Source: Dipteris shenzhenensis
Lineage: Eukaryota; Polypodiophyta; Polypodiopsida; Gleicheniales
Assembly (NCBI GenBank): GCA_047967505.1
Contig: CM106540.1
DNA: 64,000 bases
Reading direction: 5' to 3' (one strand)
In this document: positions 35,501 to 47,164 of the stretch, in pieces
How positions within the stretch are numbered: position 1 is the first letter of the stretch
Layout: every line of letters begins with the position of its first letter
Made by a program: the position numbers and the translations under genes
The notes under the pieces: model-generated
Database searches by the model: none
What the model was told of the DNA's origin: nothing
Seen by the model: the letters and a program-made list of their open reading frames with translations, nothing else

Positions 35501-36112
35501 ACAATATCCAAATAATGAGTCAAATTAATGCAAGGGCTAACCTCATTAAGGCCAAGACACTTGTATCTGACCACCCATACTGTACTTGTAGATTCAAGAT
35601 TGAGAGACAAGCACGTAGTTTAGACATCCTAGCACCCTCGTACAATTGTGTTGATTGCAACTCTCGCATTTTGACCTCAGACTCTGACATCATGTGTACG
35701 TGGGATGTAGTGCCCCTAAAAATGGAATCCATCATGTCGACCATACCCTCGTCGTCATCCCGGAGACTATAGTCTTGTTGAAAGTGAGAAGGTATATGTG
35801 TACCCTCGTCACCCTCCTCATCCTATTTTAAGATTTCGTGTAAATATAAGATCTTCTATTTCTTGGTATACAATAAGATTGCGAACTTAAATAGCTTTGA
35901 CTTACCGATGATCCATCAACATGTGCAACACCAATGGGGGGTACTGGTTCCGGCTCCTCCCCATACATCCGCAAGTGACGCATGATAATACGACGTTGAT
36001 GTCGTACTTCTCGCTTGCAATGAGTGCAATGACAGTATAACCTCTCCATAAGCCACTTCGTGCTCTCGGGTGTTGGTGCATCATCGGATGAGCTTCCACT
36101 CGTCCCTTCCAT
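32541..36112 (-). pseudogene. TNP2-type transposase, family A (broken element copy)
   Basis: First exon 36112-35906 starts at ATG and encodes a Cys/His domain (LYCHCTHCKREVRHQRRIIM). Following exons give MSESEVKMRELQ (about 35690), RLLQKMLPAPNTMPASRD (35455), DYDTIHACRNDCILF, then the transposase core 35200-34350 (DGVNPFGLRSTSW, ILMWTMHDYPGYGECAG, SGYHACPVCGPAL, NVYEGHARYLPLDHLARGG), DUF4218 (33734-33018; VCFLEKHFPSSIMTTQVHLL) and a DUF4216-like end (32987-32574). Nonsense changes include CAG to TAG at 34349-34351, where the copy at 50416 keeps CAG. The last exon and the element terminus are missing, cut at about 32510-32540. Confidence 0.85.
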
Positions 36113-36209
36113 CTACACTTATAAAATCACAACATAAGCATGAAGAGGACATATTAATAGTTATAAAATAGCATGTTTGAGCTTCTCTTGATGCCACATA
36201 AAAAAAGTG

Positions 36210-36335
36210 ACAGTAAGCATCGCTAAAAAGCGATGCTTTCCTCTGTTCCATTGCTATATAGCGATGCTTTTAATTAAAAACGTCGCTATATAGCGATGAA
36301 TAAGCGTCGCTATATAGCGACGCTATGGGTTAAAA
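36210..36335. promoter_or_regulatory. Palindrome cluster before family A TNP2
   Basis: Three to four copies of TCGCTATATAGCGA (36247-36264, 36284-36299, 36305-36321) lie about 100-220 bp upstream of the TNP2 start codon at 36112 (minus strand), mirroring the cluster at 23160-23300. Confidence 0.7.
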
Positions 36336-36339
36336 CCCG

Positions 36340-37139
36340 AAACGCTAAACACGCGGCGTTTTGTTCATACTATTCCCTAATCTCTCAAGTAAGCAACCCA
36401 AAATCTCCTCCCACCTATTTTCGATGACCTCCCACCTATTCCAAGCAACCTCCCACTCTATTTTCCACTCCTCACCCTTCTCCTACCTCTTGTACTCCCT
36501 CTCTATCCTTTTCCCTCTTTGGTTTCTTGAAAGGAAGTTCTACAAGAGGTGAGTTTGTTTCAACAATGTAGGTTGTTTGTTTGTTAGCTTTAGTTTTGTG
36601 AGTGTTTCTTCTTGTATTGCTAAACCTGTAAACTAGTTTTCATGCTTGTTTTGAAAGGATTGAAACAAAAAACGAGATTTCAAGAAAGAAAGAAAACTCA
36701 CCTCTTTTTTTTGTATTTCTCTTCCTTCTCTTTCTCCTTGTCTCCTCAATCTCCTCCTTTCCTTGTCTCCTCAATCTCCTCCCTTCAAGAAGTTGCTTTT
36801 GTAATCTGCTCCTTCCACTAACATCTTATTTGAAAAAATGGGTTGTTTTCTCTCTTTTGTAGGGCCAGTCCACTACACCGAGCGGGACATACTATTTCAG
36901 GTAAGTGCTTCCTCTTTTTTCCATTTATTATTTTTGTTATTTGCATTGGCCTGTAGCTAGCACCTTAAGCGCTAGCTGCAGTAATGGGCGTAGGAACCCT
37001 CTCTTCCCCTCCCACTCTTTCCTTCTTCCCCCTTCTCTTATTCTCTTTTTTCCCCCTTCTCCTTTTTCCCCCTTCTCTTTTTTCCCTCTTCTCTTATTCT
37101 CTCTTTCCCCCTTCTCTATTTCCCCCTTCTTTATTTCTC
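36340..37139. other. Inter-gene leader region of the family A element
   Basis: Contains the likely non-coding first exon of the TNPA-like gene: agggccagtccactacac (36862) followed by a donor AG|GTAAGTG at 36899. A homologous phrase with gggccagtccac lies in the 20.7-25.1 kb element at about 22455-22470 on the opposite strand. The rest is pyrimidine-rich. Confidence 0.45.
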
Positions 37140-38380
37140 TATTTTCGCATAAGCTCATGCTTATGCTCATGCATGAGCATGAGCTTATGCTTAAGTTTCC
37201 GCATAAGCTTATGCTTATGCATGAGCTTATGCGGAAATAGAGAATGAGAGAAGCATAAGCTCATTCTCTATTTCCGCATAAGCTCATTCTCTATTTCCGC
37301 ATAAGAATAAGCATAAGCATAAGTATAAGCTCATGCTTATGCTCATGCATGAACATGAGCTTATGCTTAAGTTTCTGCATAAGCTTAAGCTTATGCATGA
37401 GCTTATGCAGAAATAGAGAATGAGAGAAGCTAATGCGGAAACTCATTCTCTATTTCCGCATAAGCTCATTCTCTATTTCCGCATAAGCATAAGCATGAGC
37501 TTATGCTCATGCATGAGCATGATCTTATGCTTAAGCTTCCGCATAAGCTTATGCTTATGCATGAGCTTATGTGGAAATAGAGAATTAGAGAAGCTTATGC
37601 GGAAACTCATTCTCTATTTCCGCATAAGCTCATTCTCTATTTCCGCATAAGCATAAGCATGAGCTTATGCTCATGCATGAGCATGAGCTTATGCTCATGC
37701 ATGAGCATGAGCTTATGCTTAAGTTTCCGCATAAGCTTATGCTTATGCATGAGCTTATGCGGAAATAGAGAATGAGAGAAGCTTCTGCAGAAACTCATTC
37801 TCTATTTCCGCATAAGCTCATTCTCTATTTCCGCATAAGCATAAGCATGAGCTTATGCTTATGCTCATGCATGAGCATGAGCTTATGCTTAAGTTTCCGC
37901 ATAAGCTTATGCTTATGCATGAGCTTATGCCAAAATAGAGAATGAGAGAAGCATAAGCTCATTCTCTATTTCCGCATAAGCTCATTCTCTATTTCCGCAT
38001 AAGCATAAGCATGAGCTTATGCTTATGCTTATGCATAAGCATAAGCATATGCATAAGCTCATGCTTATGCTCATGCATGAGCATGAGCTTATGCTTAAGT
38101 TTCCGTATAAGCTTATGCTTATGCATGAGCTTATGCGGAAATAGAGAATGAGAGAAGCTTATGCGGAAACTCATTCTCTATTTCCGCATAAGCTCATTCT
38201 CTATTTCCGCATAAGCATAAGCGTGAGCTTATGCTTAAGTTTCCACATAAGCTTATGCTTATGGATGAGCTTATGCGGAAATAGAGAATGAGAGAAGCTT
38301 ATGCGGAAACTCATTCTCTATTTCCGCATAAGCTCATTCTCTATTTCCGCATAAACATAAGCATGAGCTTATGCTTAAGT
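37140..38380. repeat. Palindrome-rich satellite inside CACTA element (short version)
   Basis: Words gcataagc, gcttatgc, catgagc and ttccgcataagc alternate on both strands. The landmark ttaag(t/c)ttcc recurs at 37191, 37368, 37531, 37719, 37889, 38095, 38235 and 38375, giving periods of 140-206 bp. It lies between the divergent genes and ends 9 bp before the TNPA-like start codon at 38389. Reading frames through it are artefacts of the repeat. Confidence 0.9.
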
Positions 38381-38388
38381 TTTTAGAC

Positions 38389-39940
38389 ATGGGATCACGT
38401 CGCTCATCCGATGAGTACGGACAGCCTCGCAGGAGGAGAGCTCACGATCTATATGCTCCAGAGGACTTTGATTCCTCTCAGGTGACTACCCCGAGGACTA
38501 CCCCTGGTCCAACTCCTCTCAGACCTAGCACTACGACTACCCCTGGTCCAACTCCTCTTCCATGTAGCACTGCGACTACCCCTCGGGGAACTCCTTTGCT
38601 AGCCGCGCATGGCTTTGTCGGGAGTCCCGATGAGTTTGTAGCGCAGATGAGCGATGAGGAGGTAGCGAGATTCTTCTCTCTGCTCTCTTAGAGGACCTCA
38701 GTAATTCCTTCCCCTACACCGACGGGTGGACGTACTGCCCAGCCATCCCCTCGCGCCCCTTCGACCACGGGATCATCACCTGCGCATGCCTCTCGCAAGG
38801 GAAGGAAGAGTAGGATGGGCGGCTCATGTTGTGCTGACTCGAGAGATGTAGATGAGTCAGCACACTCATGCTCCTTTAGGTCTCCACTTGGTCCGGAGAC
38901 ACAGTATCAGTCAGGTCCCTTTCCCTCTCCTAGTCCCACTGCTACTCCTCGCTCCAGAAGCGCTCGCGCAGCTTCCACTCCTTCAGACTCTGCTACCGTC
39001 AGTCCCCCTTACTCATCAGGGGATCTCTCCTATCAAATCACATCTGCCGAAGAGATAATAGAAGATAAAAAGGGCAAAGCAGTGATGGACGCCATGAGGA
39101 GGTTGATGAGTCATCACTTCAAGAGCGGCATAAATATCGATTGGCAGTATCAAGATGCCCAAAAGAAGCAGGCGGTGATCGATGAGTTAAAACAAAGATA
39201 CCCTAATCCGCCAAATGTGGAGTTTAATGATAATTATATGCGAGAGCACATGGGTTTGGTCCTGAAGCATCGTAGATCAACCTTGCGTACTTCCATCATA
39301 AAGGGGTTGGCTAAACCCAGCTGGGCAGACAAAGCTGATTGGAAGTACTTCAAGAAGCAACATAGGGACCATCCCGAAATGTTTGAGGGTCAGAGGAGGG
39401 CTGCGAAGAGATGGCTAGATGTCATAGGTACTTCGCACTTTGGTGCAGGCGGATGGTATGCGTTCGAGGCAACCATGGTAAGTCTACTTCTTGTAATTTA
39501 ATGTATTGTTCTATTTGTTTTACTTACATATTACATGCACTTTAGCTAACTCTAACTCTCGTAAATTGGATCCACAGCAAGCTGCGATGGGTCGTCTTCC
39601 TGCAGATGTAGAGACACGACGCGCATTTCGGATAGAAACAAAGCCGTGGTTCATTGAGGAAGAGGCAATGTGAGCGACGGTCGATTGGGCTGAGGTGGCT
39701 GCTCGCACGGTATAAGTTTACTCCTACTTGTAATCTCACTTTTTAATTTAAGTTCCAATCTAATTTTTGATTTATATGGTTCACTCTTAGGGTCAAAGCT
39801 CAAGCGTCCCATCATCGGAGGCGAGCGATGAACAGGGCCAAGGATCAGACGCAGGTGGCGAGGACGAGGGAGAAGATGCAAGTGTCGAGGACCAAGGAAC
39901 AGGCCAACGAGACGAAGATGATTCAGATTCGGATGAGTAG
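38389..39940 (+). pseudogene. TNPA-like protein, family A, with nonsense mutations
   Basis: Exons 38389-39477, 39578-39709 and about 39791-39940 match in length the copy at 45326-46901 (exon 1 is 1089 nt in both). Codon 101 is TAG here and CAG there; codon 32 of exon 2 is TGA here and GGA there. At the third exon the acceptor AG has changed and a CAG has become TAG. The conserved core (MSHHFKSGINIDWQYQDAQK, GTSHFGAGGWYAFEAT) remains readable, and the end is acidic (DDSDSDE). Confidence 0.85.
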
Positions 39941-40140
39941 TAGTGGTAGTAGCATTTTGTATATCTGCTCGTTTGAGCAATTTTGTATCGCCCTTTCGAA
40001 AGGGTAATTTTGTTACAAACACTGTTGTATATGTCCGATATATATATGCATTTGTTACTCATCATTTCACAAGAACAATTTTGTATCACCCTGCAAGCAA
40101 GGGAAATTTTGTTATAAAAAACTTTCTTTTGTAATTACCA

Positions 40141-40214
40141 AAAAAAAAAAAGGATTAGTGGGGCTAAACAGGGCCAAAAGGAAGCCCTGTTTAGCCCCAC
40201 TAACCCTTTTTTTT
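40141..40214. other. Long hairpin between TNPA 3' end and terminal repeats
   Basis: Arms 40155-40174 and 40184-40203 are perfect 20-bp inverted repeats around a 9-nt loop (caaaaggaa), bordered by A-run and T-run. The partner copy is at 45063-45133. Confidence 0.9.
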
Positions 40215-40228
40215 AACTTTTGTTAATC

Positions 40229-40464
40229 GTTGCTATATAGCGACGTTTACCAGTGTTGCTATATAGCGACAATTAACAGTGTCGCTATATAGCGACGTTT
40301 GCATCGTCGCTATATAGCGACGTTTGCCAGTGTCGCTATATAGCGACGCTTTATAGTGACGGTCCTTTTCCGACGCTTTTAGTGACATTTGCGCCCGTGA
40401 AAAAAAAATTTTAATGTAAAAAGCGTCGGTATTTCCATCGGAAAATGGCCTATGCCTTGTAGTG
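40229..40464. repeat. Family A TNPA-side end: phased palindromes and terminus
   Basis: Five GTCGCTATATAGCGAC copies or one-base variants start at 40229, 40255, 40281, 40306 and 40332 (spacing 25-26 bp). The terminus on the minus strand reads CACTACAAGGCATAGGCC and ends at 40464. The flanking triplet is tta. The opposite terminus of this element is missing. Confidence 0.9.
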
Positions 40465-41689
40465 TTAGATTTACACACTAGTGATGTGCATAGGTGCCAT
40501 CGAAAATGGAAGTCTTGTGAACATGGTCTGACTCTTGGGTGGAAGTCTTGTGAACATGGTCTGACTCTCGGGTAGGGCTAAACAAAAGCGACAGTCATTT
40601 GTGTGTGACTACCCGTTGAAATGGGAATTTGCATGTATGAGCAAAGGTTCTTCTGAGGTAGCCATGTGCGTGGAAACATTTACCAGTGCCCACATCCAGC
40701 TGCGCCTCTGTCTCTCTATAAACGAAGGAGGGCTGCTCGCCTCCTTATCCAAACGACATTGAAGCGCCTCATTCTACCTCTCACTTCTTATTTTGCAACT
40801 CCAGCCTCCCTTCTAATTCTCTATACATAGGTTGACACATCTATTGTTATTGTAATATGATATGATAGGATGGTAGCGTCATTTACATTCACCATCGAGA
40901 CAATTGCATAGGTAGCAGGTACATAATTGTGTAGTAGTCAGTTGCTAAGTTGACTCATATTTAATAGTATAGTCATTTACCTTTAGGAATATAGATATCC
41001 CGATGGTTGGAGAGCTAGGGTGCACGCCCAACTATTGGTTGACATCTTGGAGTTGGAGAGCTTTGTTGGGTAGATAACCTATATATATTTTTGTTGTTTT
41101 TTACATATAGGTGAAAGCTACTTAGGTTACATATATAAGAGAATAAACATGATATTATTTTTCTTTAGGGCAGTTCCTGACTCAAGTTTTGCAATGAATC
41201 TCCTCGGTTCAGTGTATGATGGGGTGGAACGTCTCAATTTTGGATATTTTGCCGTGAGTTCTAAGCGTCTTGCTGGGAATAATAGTCCCCAAACCATCTG
41301 TGTGCACTTCGTTGGGTACCTGGAGCCGATGGGAATAGATGTATTTTATTGAGGGGCAAACGGAGACTTTGTATATGCATTTATGTACCATAAACACAAT
41401 CCTATGCACCAACGTAAGCATTCTAATTAATGTGTTGAGTATTATTAAGACAGTTCTAAATTTTCCTTGATTTAATGATTATAATTCTTAAATGATCTTT
41501 TTGCCTTGCATAGGTCGACGCCGCATGCATGTGGTGGTGCATAGGGTGGGACACAGACGTAGTCTGTTTTCTTAAAGGAGCTGATATAGACACTCTATAT
41601 CTAGATATATGAATTTGTAAGATTTTGTAGTACTCTTTTATAGAGCATATATTTTGTTAGGTATGCTATTTTTAAGTAAATCTTTTTTT
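40465..41689. other. Intergenic stretch between two CACTA copies
   Basis: No recognised gene. A 46-bp phrase (ggaagtcttgtgaacatggtctgactctt) is repeated at about 40508 and 40541. Confidence 0.45.
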
Positions 41690-42425
41690 GTTGTGTTTAT
41701 TGAAGCATGCACATATATGTTTATACTCAAACAAATTAATAAATTCTATTTATTTATACTCAAACACATTTAATTCAAAAAAATTCATGAATTCTATTTA
41801 TTTATACTCAAACTAATGTATCCCATAAACCAAGATTGATTGTGTTGCAATCTAGCACTACATTGGCATACAATGCATTGTGCACATAATCTTGCAAATT
41901 TTCATATATGAAAGCAGAGAGGGGATATGCATACAAACATGTTTAATTCAAACAAATTCATGAGTTTTGTTTATTTATACTCAAACTAATGTATTCCATA
42001 AACCAAGATTGATTGTGTTGCAATCTAGCACTACATTGGCATACAATGCATTATGCATGTAATTTGCAAAGTTCCATGTATGAAAGCAGAGAGGGGATAT
42101 GCATACAAACGTGTTTAATTCAAACAAATTCATGAATTTTATTTATTTACACTCAAACTAATGTATCCCATAAACCAAGATTGATTGTGTTGCAATCTAG
42201 CACTACATTGGCATACAATGCATTAGGCACGTAATCTTGCAAAATTCCATGTATGAAAGCAGAGAGGGGATATGCATACAAACATGTTTAATTCAAACAA
42301 ACTCATGAATTTTATTGATTTACACTCAAACTAATGTATCCCATAAACCAAGATTGAGTGTGTTGCAATCTAGCAGTACATTGGCATACAATGCATTATG
42401 CACTTAATCTTGCAAATGAAAGCAA
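41690..42425. repeat. 173-bp tandem repeat, about four copies
   Basis: The landmark tcccataaaccaagattga starts at 41821, 41994 (one mismatch), 42166 and 42339, periods 173, 172 and 173 bp. Each unit also carries caatctagcactacattggc and gaaagcagagaggggatatg. The array starts with a partial unit and ends abruptly at about 42425. Confidence 0.92.
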
Positions 42426-42599
42426 AGAGGGGGTTTTAGGAAAGCTGGTGGAAAAAATTACAACAATACCCTAAGGAGTAATCCTACACTGAGTGAGCCA
42501 AGCCAAACGGTTCTAGGGTTGGAAGGGTCATCAAACTTCAGAATTTCTCTTTTGAAATTAAAGATCCCACCGAGGAGAGTGGGTCTCCAACCAATCGTA

Positions 42600-43860
42600 G
42601 ACAAGTCAGGCTACTGGTATGGGATTATTCCAAGTTCCCAATTGTCCACGTGTCACCCATGTGCATTATGACTCAGTTCTTTTTATGCCATTTAAGGGGT
42701 TTGGGCCACACAAAGGCACCTACTTCCAACACTCACCCTTGGACCAAACCACGAGTAAGCAAGTATCTAGATGCCTCAAATATGACCCCCCTACACAAGG
42801 TCATCCCATCACATAGATGGAATGCAAGAGCCCTTCAAAATCTGGCCATTCATAAGCCATTTCCCATGTGTCAGTCACCTTGAAAGCATGCCAAATCATT
42901 GCCCTAATAAAGCCACCTTGTGTTGAGCACACACAGAGCAATAGCCTCAAGAGAATCATGCATAGCATCTTTCACAAACAGTCGCACCAGTACACATGTT
43001 ACACCCATAGTCAATAGGCCAACTGCCAGCTCTGAATATACCATGTTAGAATTCTAGCCATCACTCCAAATGCTTCCACATGGCAGCTAAAGGAGCATCG
43101 AGTACGGGGATCCTACTCCCCCACCTCCTAGCCAAGCATGCCTCCCCACTAACCAAAAAGAGCTGGCTGGGATAGTGGGAAGGGTCTCTAACCCTCTTTA
43201 TATTCAAGGACTATAATCTTCCATTATATCTTATGGTATTATTCCAAGGTCCTGAATGTCCATGACACCCACATGCATTATGTGTCAATTCTTTTTATGC
43301 CATTTGAGGGGTTTGGGCCACACAAAGGCACCTATTTCCAACACCCACCCTTGGACCAACAAACCACGAGTAAGCAAGTATCTAGATGCCTCAAATCTCA
43401 CCACCCTAGGGCCTGCACAAGGTCATCCCATCACACACATGGATTGCAAGAGCCATTCAAAATCTGGCCATTCACAAGCCAACAACACACGCGAACCACA
43501 CAAGCCATCACCCCTTTGTCAGCTACCTTGAAAAATGCATCGAATACTTCCCCTAACAAAGCCACTTTAAGAAGATACAGAGCAACAACCATCAAAAAAT
43601 CATGCAAAGAGGCTTTCACAAACAGTCACCACCATCATGTCAGAGATCACTAAATGTCGGGCCAGTGCACATGTTACACCACAGTCTGTAGGCCAACCGC
43701 TAGCTCTAATACCATGTTATAATTCTAGCCATTACTACAGAAGCTGCCACATGGCAGCAAAAGGAGCGGCGAGTATGGGAGGTCCCACTCCCCCACCTCC
43801 TAGCCACACATGCCTCCCCACTACCCAAAAAGATCCGGCTGGGATAGTGGGGAAAATTCA
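42600..43860. repeat. ~611-bp direct duplication
   Basis: Copy 1 (from about 42600) and copy 2 (from about 43225) share ggtttgggccacacaaaggc (42699, 43310), the 'ggaccaa...accacgagtaagcaagtatctag' block, and the closing ctcccccacctcctagcc block (43118, 43789). No coding sequence. Confidence 0.85.
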
Positions 43861-44226
43861 TTAAAGTGCCTTGGATACAAGTGTGGAATTCCTTTGTCTA
43901 GTTTGTTAAAACTCATGGAATTGTATCCTTGAGAATTTGTTGTGGATACTAAGAAAAGGGGGATCCTTGCATAGTGAACAAAATTAAATTGTAGATGGAG
44001 AGTCAATCATGAAAGGAAATGATGGAATCCATGTGCCATTCCATCTATGGATTGAAGAGAGCGATAGAGAGAGGAGTCTTAAATAGTCGACCAAATTAAA
44101 GCATCAATGGAGACATCCCATGACAAAGGCTAACGACCCGATTCAAGTATGAATAGAGATAAGGATAGGACCTAATAACTTAGAAATAACTATAGATGGA
44201 AGTTGGTTAAAAAGAGATGACTACAT

Positions 44227-44773
44227 ACTACAAGACATGGGCCGCTTCCTGATGCCTCGATACTGATGGTAAATACAAAGATCATTTTTTTTACAAGTGA
44301 AAAGTGTCAGAATGTTTGTGGGTGTGTGCATCGCAAAAAAAGCATTGGTATCATCATCAATACAAGCATCATTAAGTCAATATTATCAGTGTCGATCAAA
44401 GCATCAGTATATACCGACACTATAGTGCCAAAAAAAATAATAATTAGAATCATGATAAAATATTACAAAATTATGTTACAATGTTACAAAAAAGTACAAA
44501 ATGATATGCGCTATAAAATGACAAAAGTGCCAAAGTTCAAAATGGCAAATCTGTTGAAGTATTGTGCTACCAAATGGAAAAACAACTAAAATAAAAATGA
44601 CAAAATATCATATCCTAACATTTCTCCTTCTCCTCCGAACTCTCCCTATCCTGCTCACCATCCTCATGCTCTATTTGTAGTCCTACGTAAGACACTCCTC
44701 CCTCTCCATCGACCACCACCCTACTCCCATCGTCATCGCCTACCCATCATAGATTCCTTTAAAGGACTTATAT
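44227..44773. mobile_element. Left end of an older CACTA element (family C)
   Basis: The sequence from 44227 (TACTACAAGACATGGGCC) matches the family A TNPA-side terminus CACTACAAGGCATAGGCC apart from three bases including the first. Behind it are words gcatca(g/t)tat and, at about 44600-44740 on the minus strand, an acidic frame (DGEGGVSY, HEDGEQDRESSEEKE) like a TNPA C-terminus. The element continues beyond the family A insertion at 53152. Confidence 0.6.
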
Positions 44774-44904
44774 CACTACAAGGCATAGGCCATTTTCCGA
44801 CGGAAATACCGACGCTTTTTACATTAAAATTTTTTTTTTTCACGGGCGCAAAGGTCGCTATAAAAGTCGTTATAATCGTCGGAAAAGGAGCGTCGCTATA
44901 AACC

Positions 44905-45048
44905 GTCGCTATATAGCGACGCTGTTAATCGTCGCTATATAGCGACGATGTAAACGTCGCTATATAGCGACGATATAAACGTCGCTATATAGCGACTCTG
45001 TTAATCGTCGCTATATAGCGACACTGGTAAACGTCGCTATATAGCGAC
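44905..45048. repeat. Six phased 16-bp palindromes, TNPA-side end
   Basis: Perfect GTCGCTATATAGCGAC copies start at 44905, 44931, 44956, 44981, 45007 and 45033; spacing 25-26 bp. Likely binding sites for the TNPA-like protein, by analogy with the subterminal repeats of En/Spm. Confidence 0.95.
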
Positions 45049-45062
45049 GATTAACAGAAGGT

Positions 45063-45133
45063 AAAAAAAATGGTTAGTGGGGCTAAACAGGGCCAAAAGG
45101 AAGCCCTGTTTAGCCCCACTAACCATTTTTTTT
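45063..45133. other. 31-bp perfect inverted repeat hairpin
   Basis: Arms 45063-45093 and 45103-45133 with 9-nt loop. It starts with an A-run and ends with a T-run, and sits between the palindromes and the 3' end of the TNPA-like gene. It could fold in the 3' UTR of that transcript, or be a tiny MITE. Confidence 0.93.
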
Positions 45134-45325
45134 TTTTTGTAATTACAAAAGAAAGTTTTTTATAACAAAATTTCCCTTGCTTGCAGGGTGATACAAAATT
45201 GTTCTTGTGAACGATGAGGAAGAAATGCATATACATATACAACTGTGTTTGAAACAAAATTACCCTGTGAAAGGGCGATACAAAATGGCTCTAACGAGCG
45301 GATATGAAAAATGCTACTACCACTA

Positions 45326-46901
45326 CTAATCCGAATCCGAATCCGAATCGTCTTGTTGGGCTGTTCCCTGGTCCTCGGCACCTGCATCTTCTCCCTCGTC
45401 CCCGACACCTGCGTCTTCTCCTTCGTCATCGGCACCTGCGTCCGATCCTTGCCCCTGTTGATCGCTCGTCTCTGATGATGGGACGCTTGAGCTTTGACCC
45501 TGAGACTGAACCAAATAAATCAAAAATTAGATTGGAACTTAAATTAAAAAGTGAGATTACAAGCAGGAGTAAACTTATACCGTGCGAGCAGCCACCTCAG
45601 CCCAATCGACTGTCGCTCCCATTGCCTCTTGCTCAATGAACCATGGCTTGGTTCCTATCCGAAATGCGCGCCGCGTCTCTGCATCCGTAGGAAGACGACC
45701 CATCGCAGCTTGCTGTGGATCCAATTTACGAGAGTTAGAGTTAGCTAAAGTGCATGTAATATGTAAGTAAAACAAATAGAACAATACATTAAATGGAAAG
45801 AAGTAAACTTACCACGGTTGCCTCGAACGCATACCGTCCACCTGCACCAAAGTGCGAAGTACCTACGACATCCAGCCGTCTCTTCGCAGCCCTCCTCTGA
45901 CCCTCGAACATTTCAGGATGGTCCCTATTCTGCTTCTTCAAGAACTTCCAATCAGCTTTGTCTGCCCAGCTGGGTTTAGACAACCCCTTTGTAATGGAAG
46001 TACGCATGGTTGATCTGCGATGCTTTAGGACCAAACCCATGCGCTCGAGCATATAACTGTTATTAAACTCCACATTTGGCGGATTAGGAAATCTGAGTTT
46101 TAACTCATCGATCACCGCCTGCTTCTTTTGGCCATCTTGATACCGCCAATCGATATTTATGCCGCTCTTGAAGTGATGACTCATCAACCGCCTCATGGCG
46201 GCCATCACTGCTTTGCCCTTTTTGTCTTCTATTATCTCTCCGGCAGATGTGATTTGATAGGAGAGATCCCCTGATGAGTAAGGGGGACTGACGGTAGCAG
46301 AGTCTGAAGGAGTGGAAGCTGCGCGACCGCTTTCGGATCGAGGAGTAGCTGTGGGAGTAGGAGAGGGAAAGGGACCCGACTGATACTGTGTCTCTGGACC
46401 AAGTGGAGACCTAAAGGAGCGTGAGTGTGCTGACTCGTCTACATCTCCTGAGTCAGCACAACATGAGCCGCCCATCCTACTCTTCCTTCCCTTGCGGGAG
46501 GCATGCGCAGGTGATGATCCCGCGGTCGAAGGGGCGCGAGGGGATGGCTGGGCTGTACGTCCACCCGTCGGTGTAGGGGAAGGAATTGCGGAGGTCCTCT
46601 GAGAGAGCAGAGAGAAGAATCTCGCTGCCTCCTCATCGCTCATCTGCGCTACAAACTCGTCGGGAGTCCCAACAAATCCATGCGCGGCTAGCAAAGGAGT
46701 CCCCTGAGGGGTAGTGGCAGTGCTACGTGGAAGAGGGGTCGGACCAGGGGTAGTCACAGTGCTAGGACCGAGAGGAGTCGGACCAGGGGTAGTCCTCGGG
46801 GTAGTCGCCTGAGAGGAATCAAAGTCCTCTGGAGCATATAGATCGTGAGCTCTCCTCCTGCGTTTCTGTCCGTACTCGTCGGATGAGCGACGTGATCCCA
46901 T
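45326..46901 (-). CDS. TNPA-like CACTA protein (Ptta/En/Spm type), intact
   Basis: Three exons: 46901-45813, 45712-45581 and 45505-45326, joined in phase 0, giving 466 residues. The start MGSRRSSDEYGQ was chosen because the longer open frame to 47195 only reads through low-complexity leader. Regions: basic N-terminus (RKRRR-like, residues 12-17); Thr/Pro-rich repeats (TTPGPTPL, about 35-75); Ser/Pro-rich linker to about 215; conserved core about 220-363 with KGKAVMAAMRRLMSHHF, QKKQAVIDELKLRFPNPPN, KPSWADKADWKFLKKQ and GTSHFGAGGRYAFEAT; acidic tail (DDEGEDAG repeats, DSDSDSD). In En/Spm the TNPA-type protein binds the subterminal repeats and brings the ends together; here that is inferred. Divergent from the transposase gene across the satellite. 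Confidence 0.85.
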
Positions 46902-46904
46902 GTC

Positions 46905-47164
46905 TAACATAGACACAAACACGAAAACAGAAAACAAATAAACAAACATGAGCATTCTCATAGGCATAGGCATAGGCAAGAAGAAAGAAGAGGGAAAGGA
47001 AAGAAGAGGGAAAGGAAAGAGGGAAAGAAGAGGGAAAGATAAGAGGGAAAGAAGATGTAAAGGAAAGAAAAGAATGAGAACGAGGAAATAGAGAATGAGA
47101 GAAAGGGAAAGAGATGAGGGAAAATAGAGAATGAGAGAAGGGGGAAATGAGAGAAGGCGGAAAT
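46905..47164. other. Purine-rich leader upstream of the TNPA-like gene
   Basis: Repeats of ggaaagaagaggg on the plus strand, between the start codon at 46901 and the satellite. Probably 5' UTR or promoter. Confidence 0.5.

Noticed and set aside
37140-38380. Possible CRISPR-like array because of regular repeats
   Set aside because: Repeats are palindromic words with no unique spacers, inside a plant transposon.
32541-40464. A complete CACTA element
   Set aside because: Only the TNPA-side terminus exists; the TNP2-side end is lost at the junction near 32510, and no target duplication can be paired.
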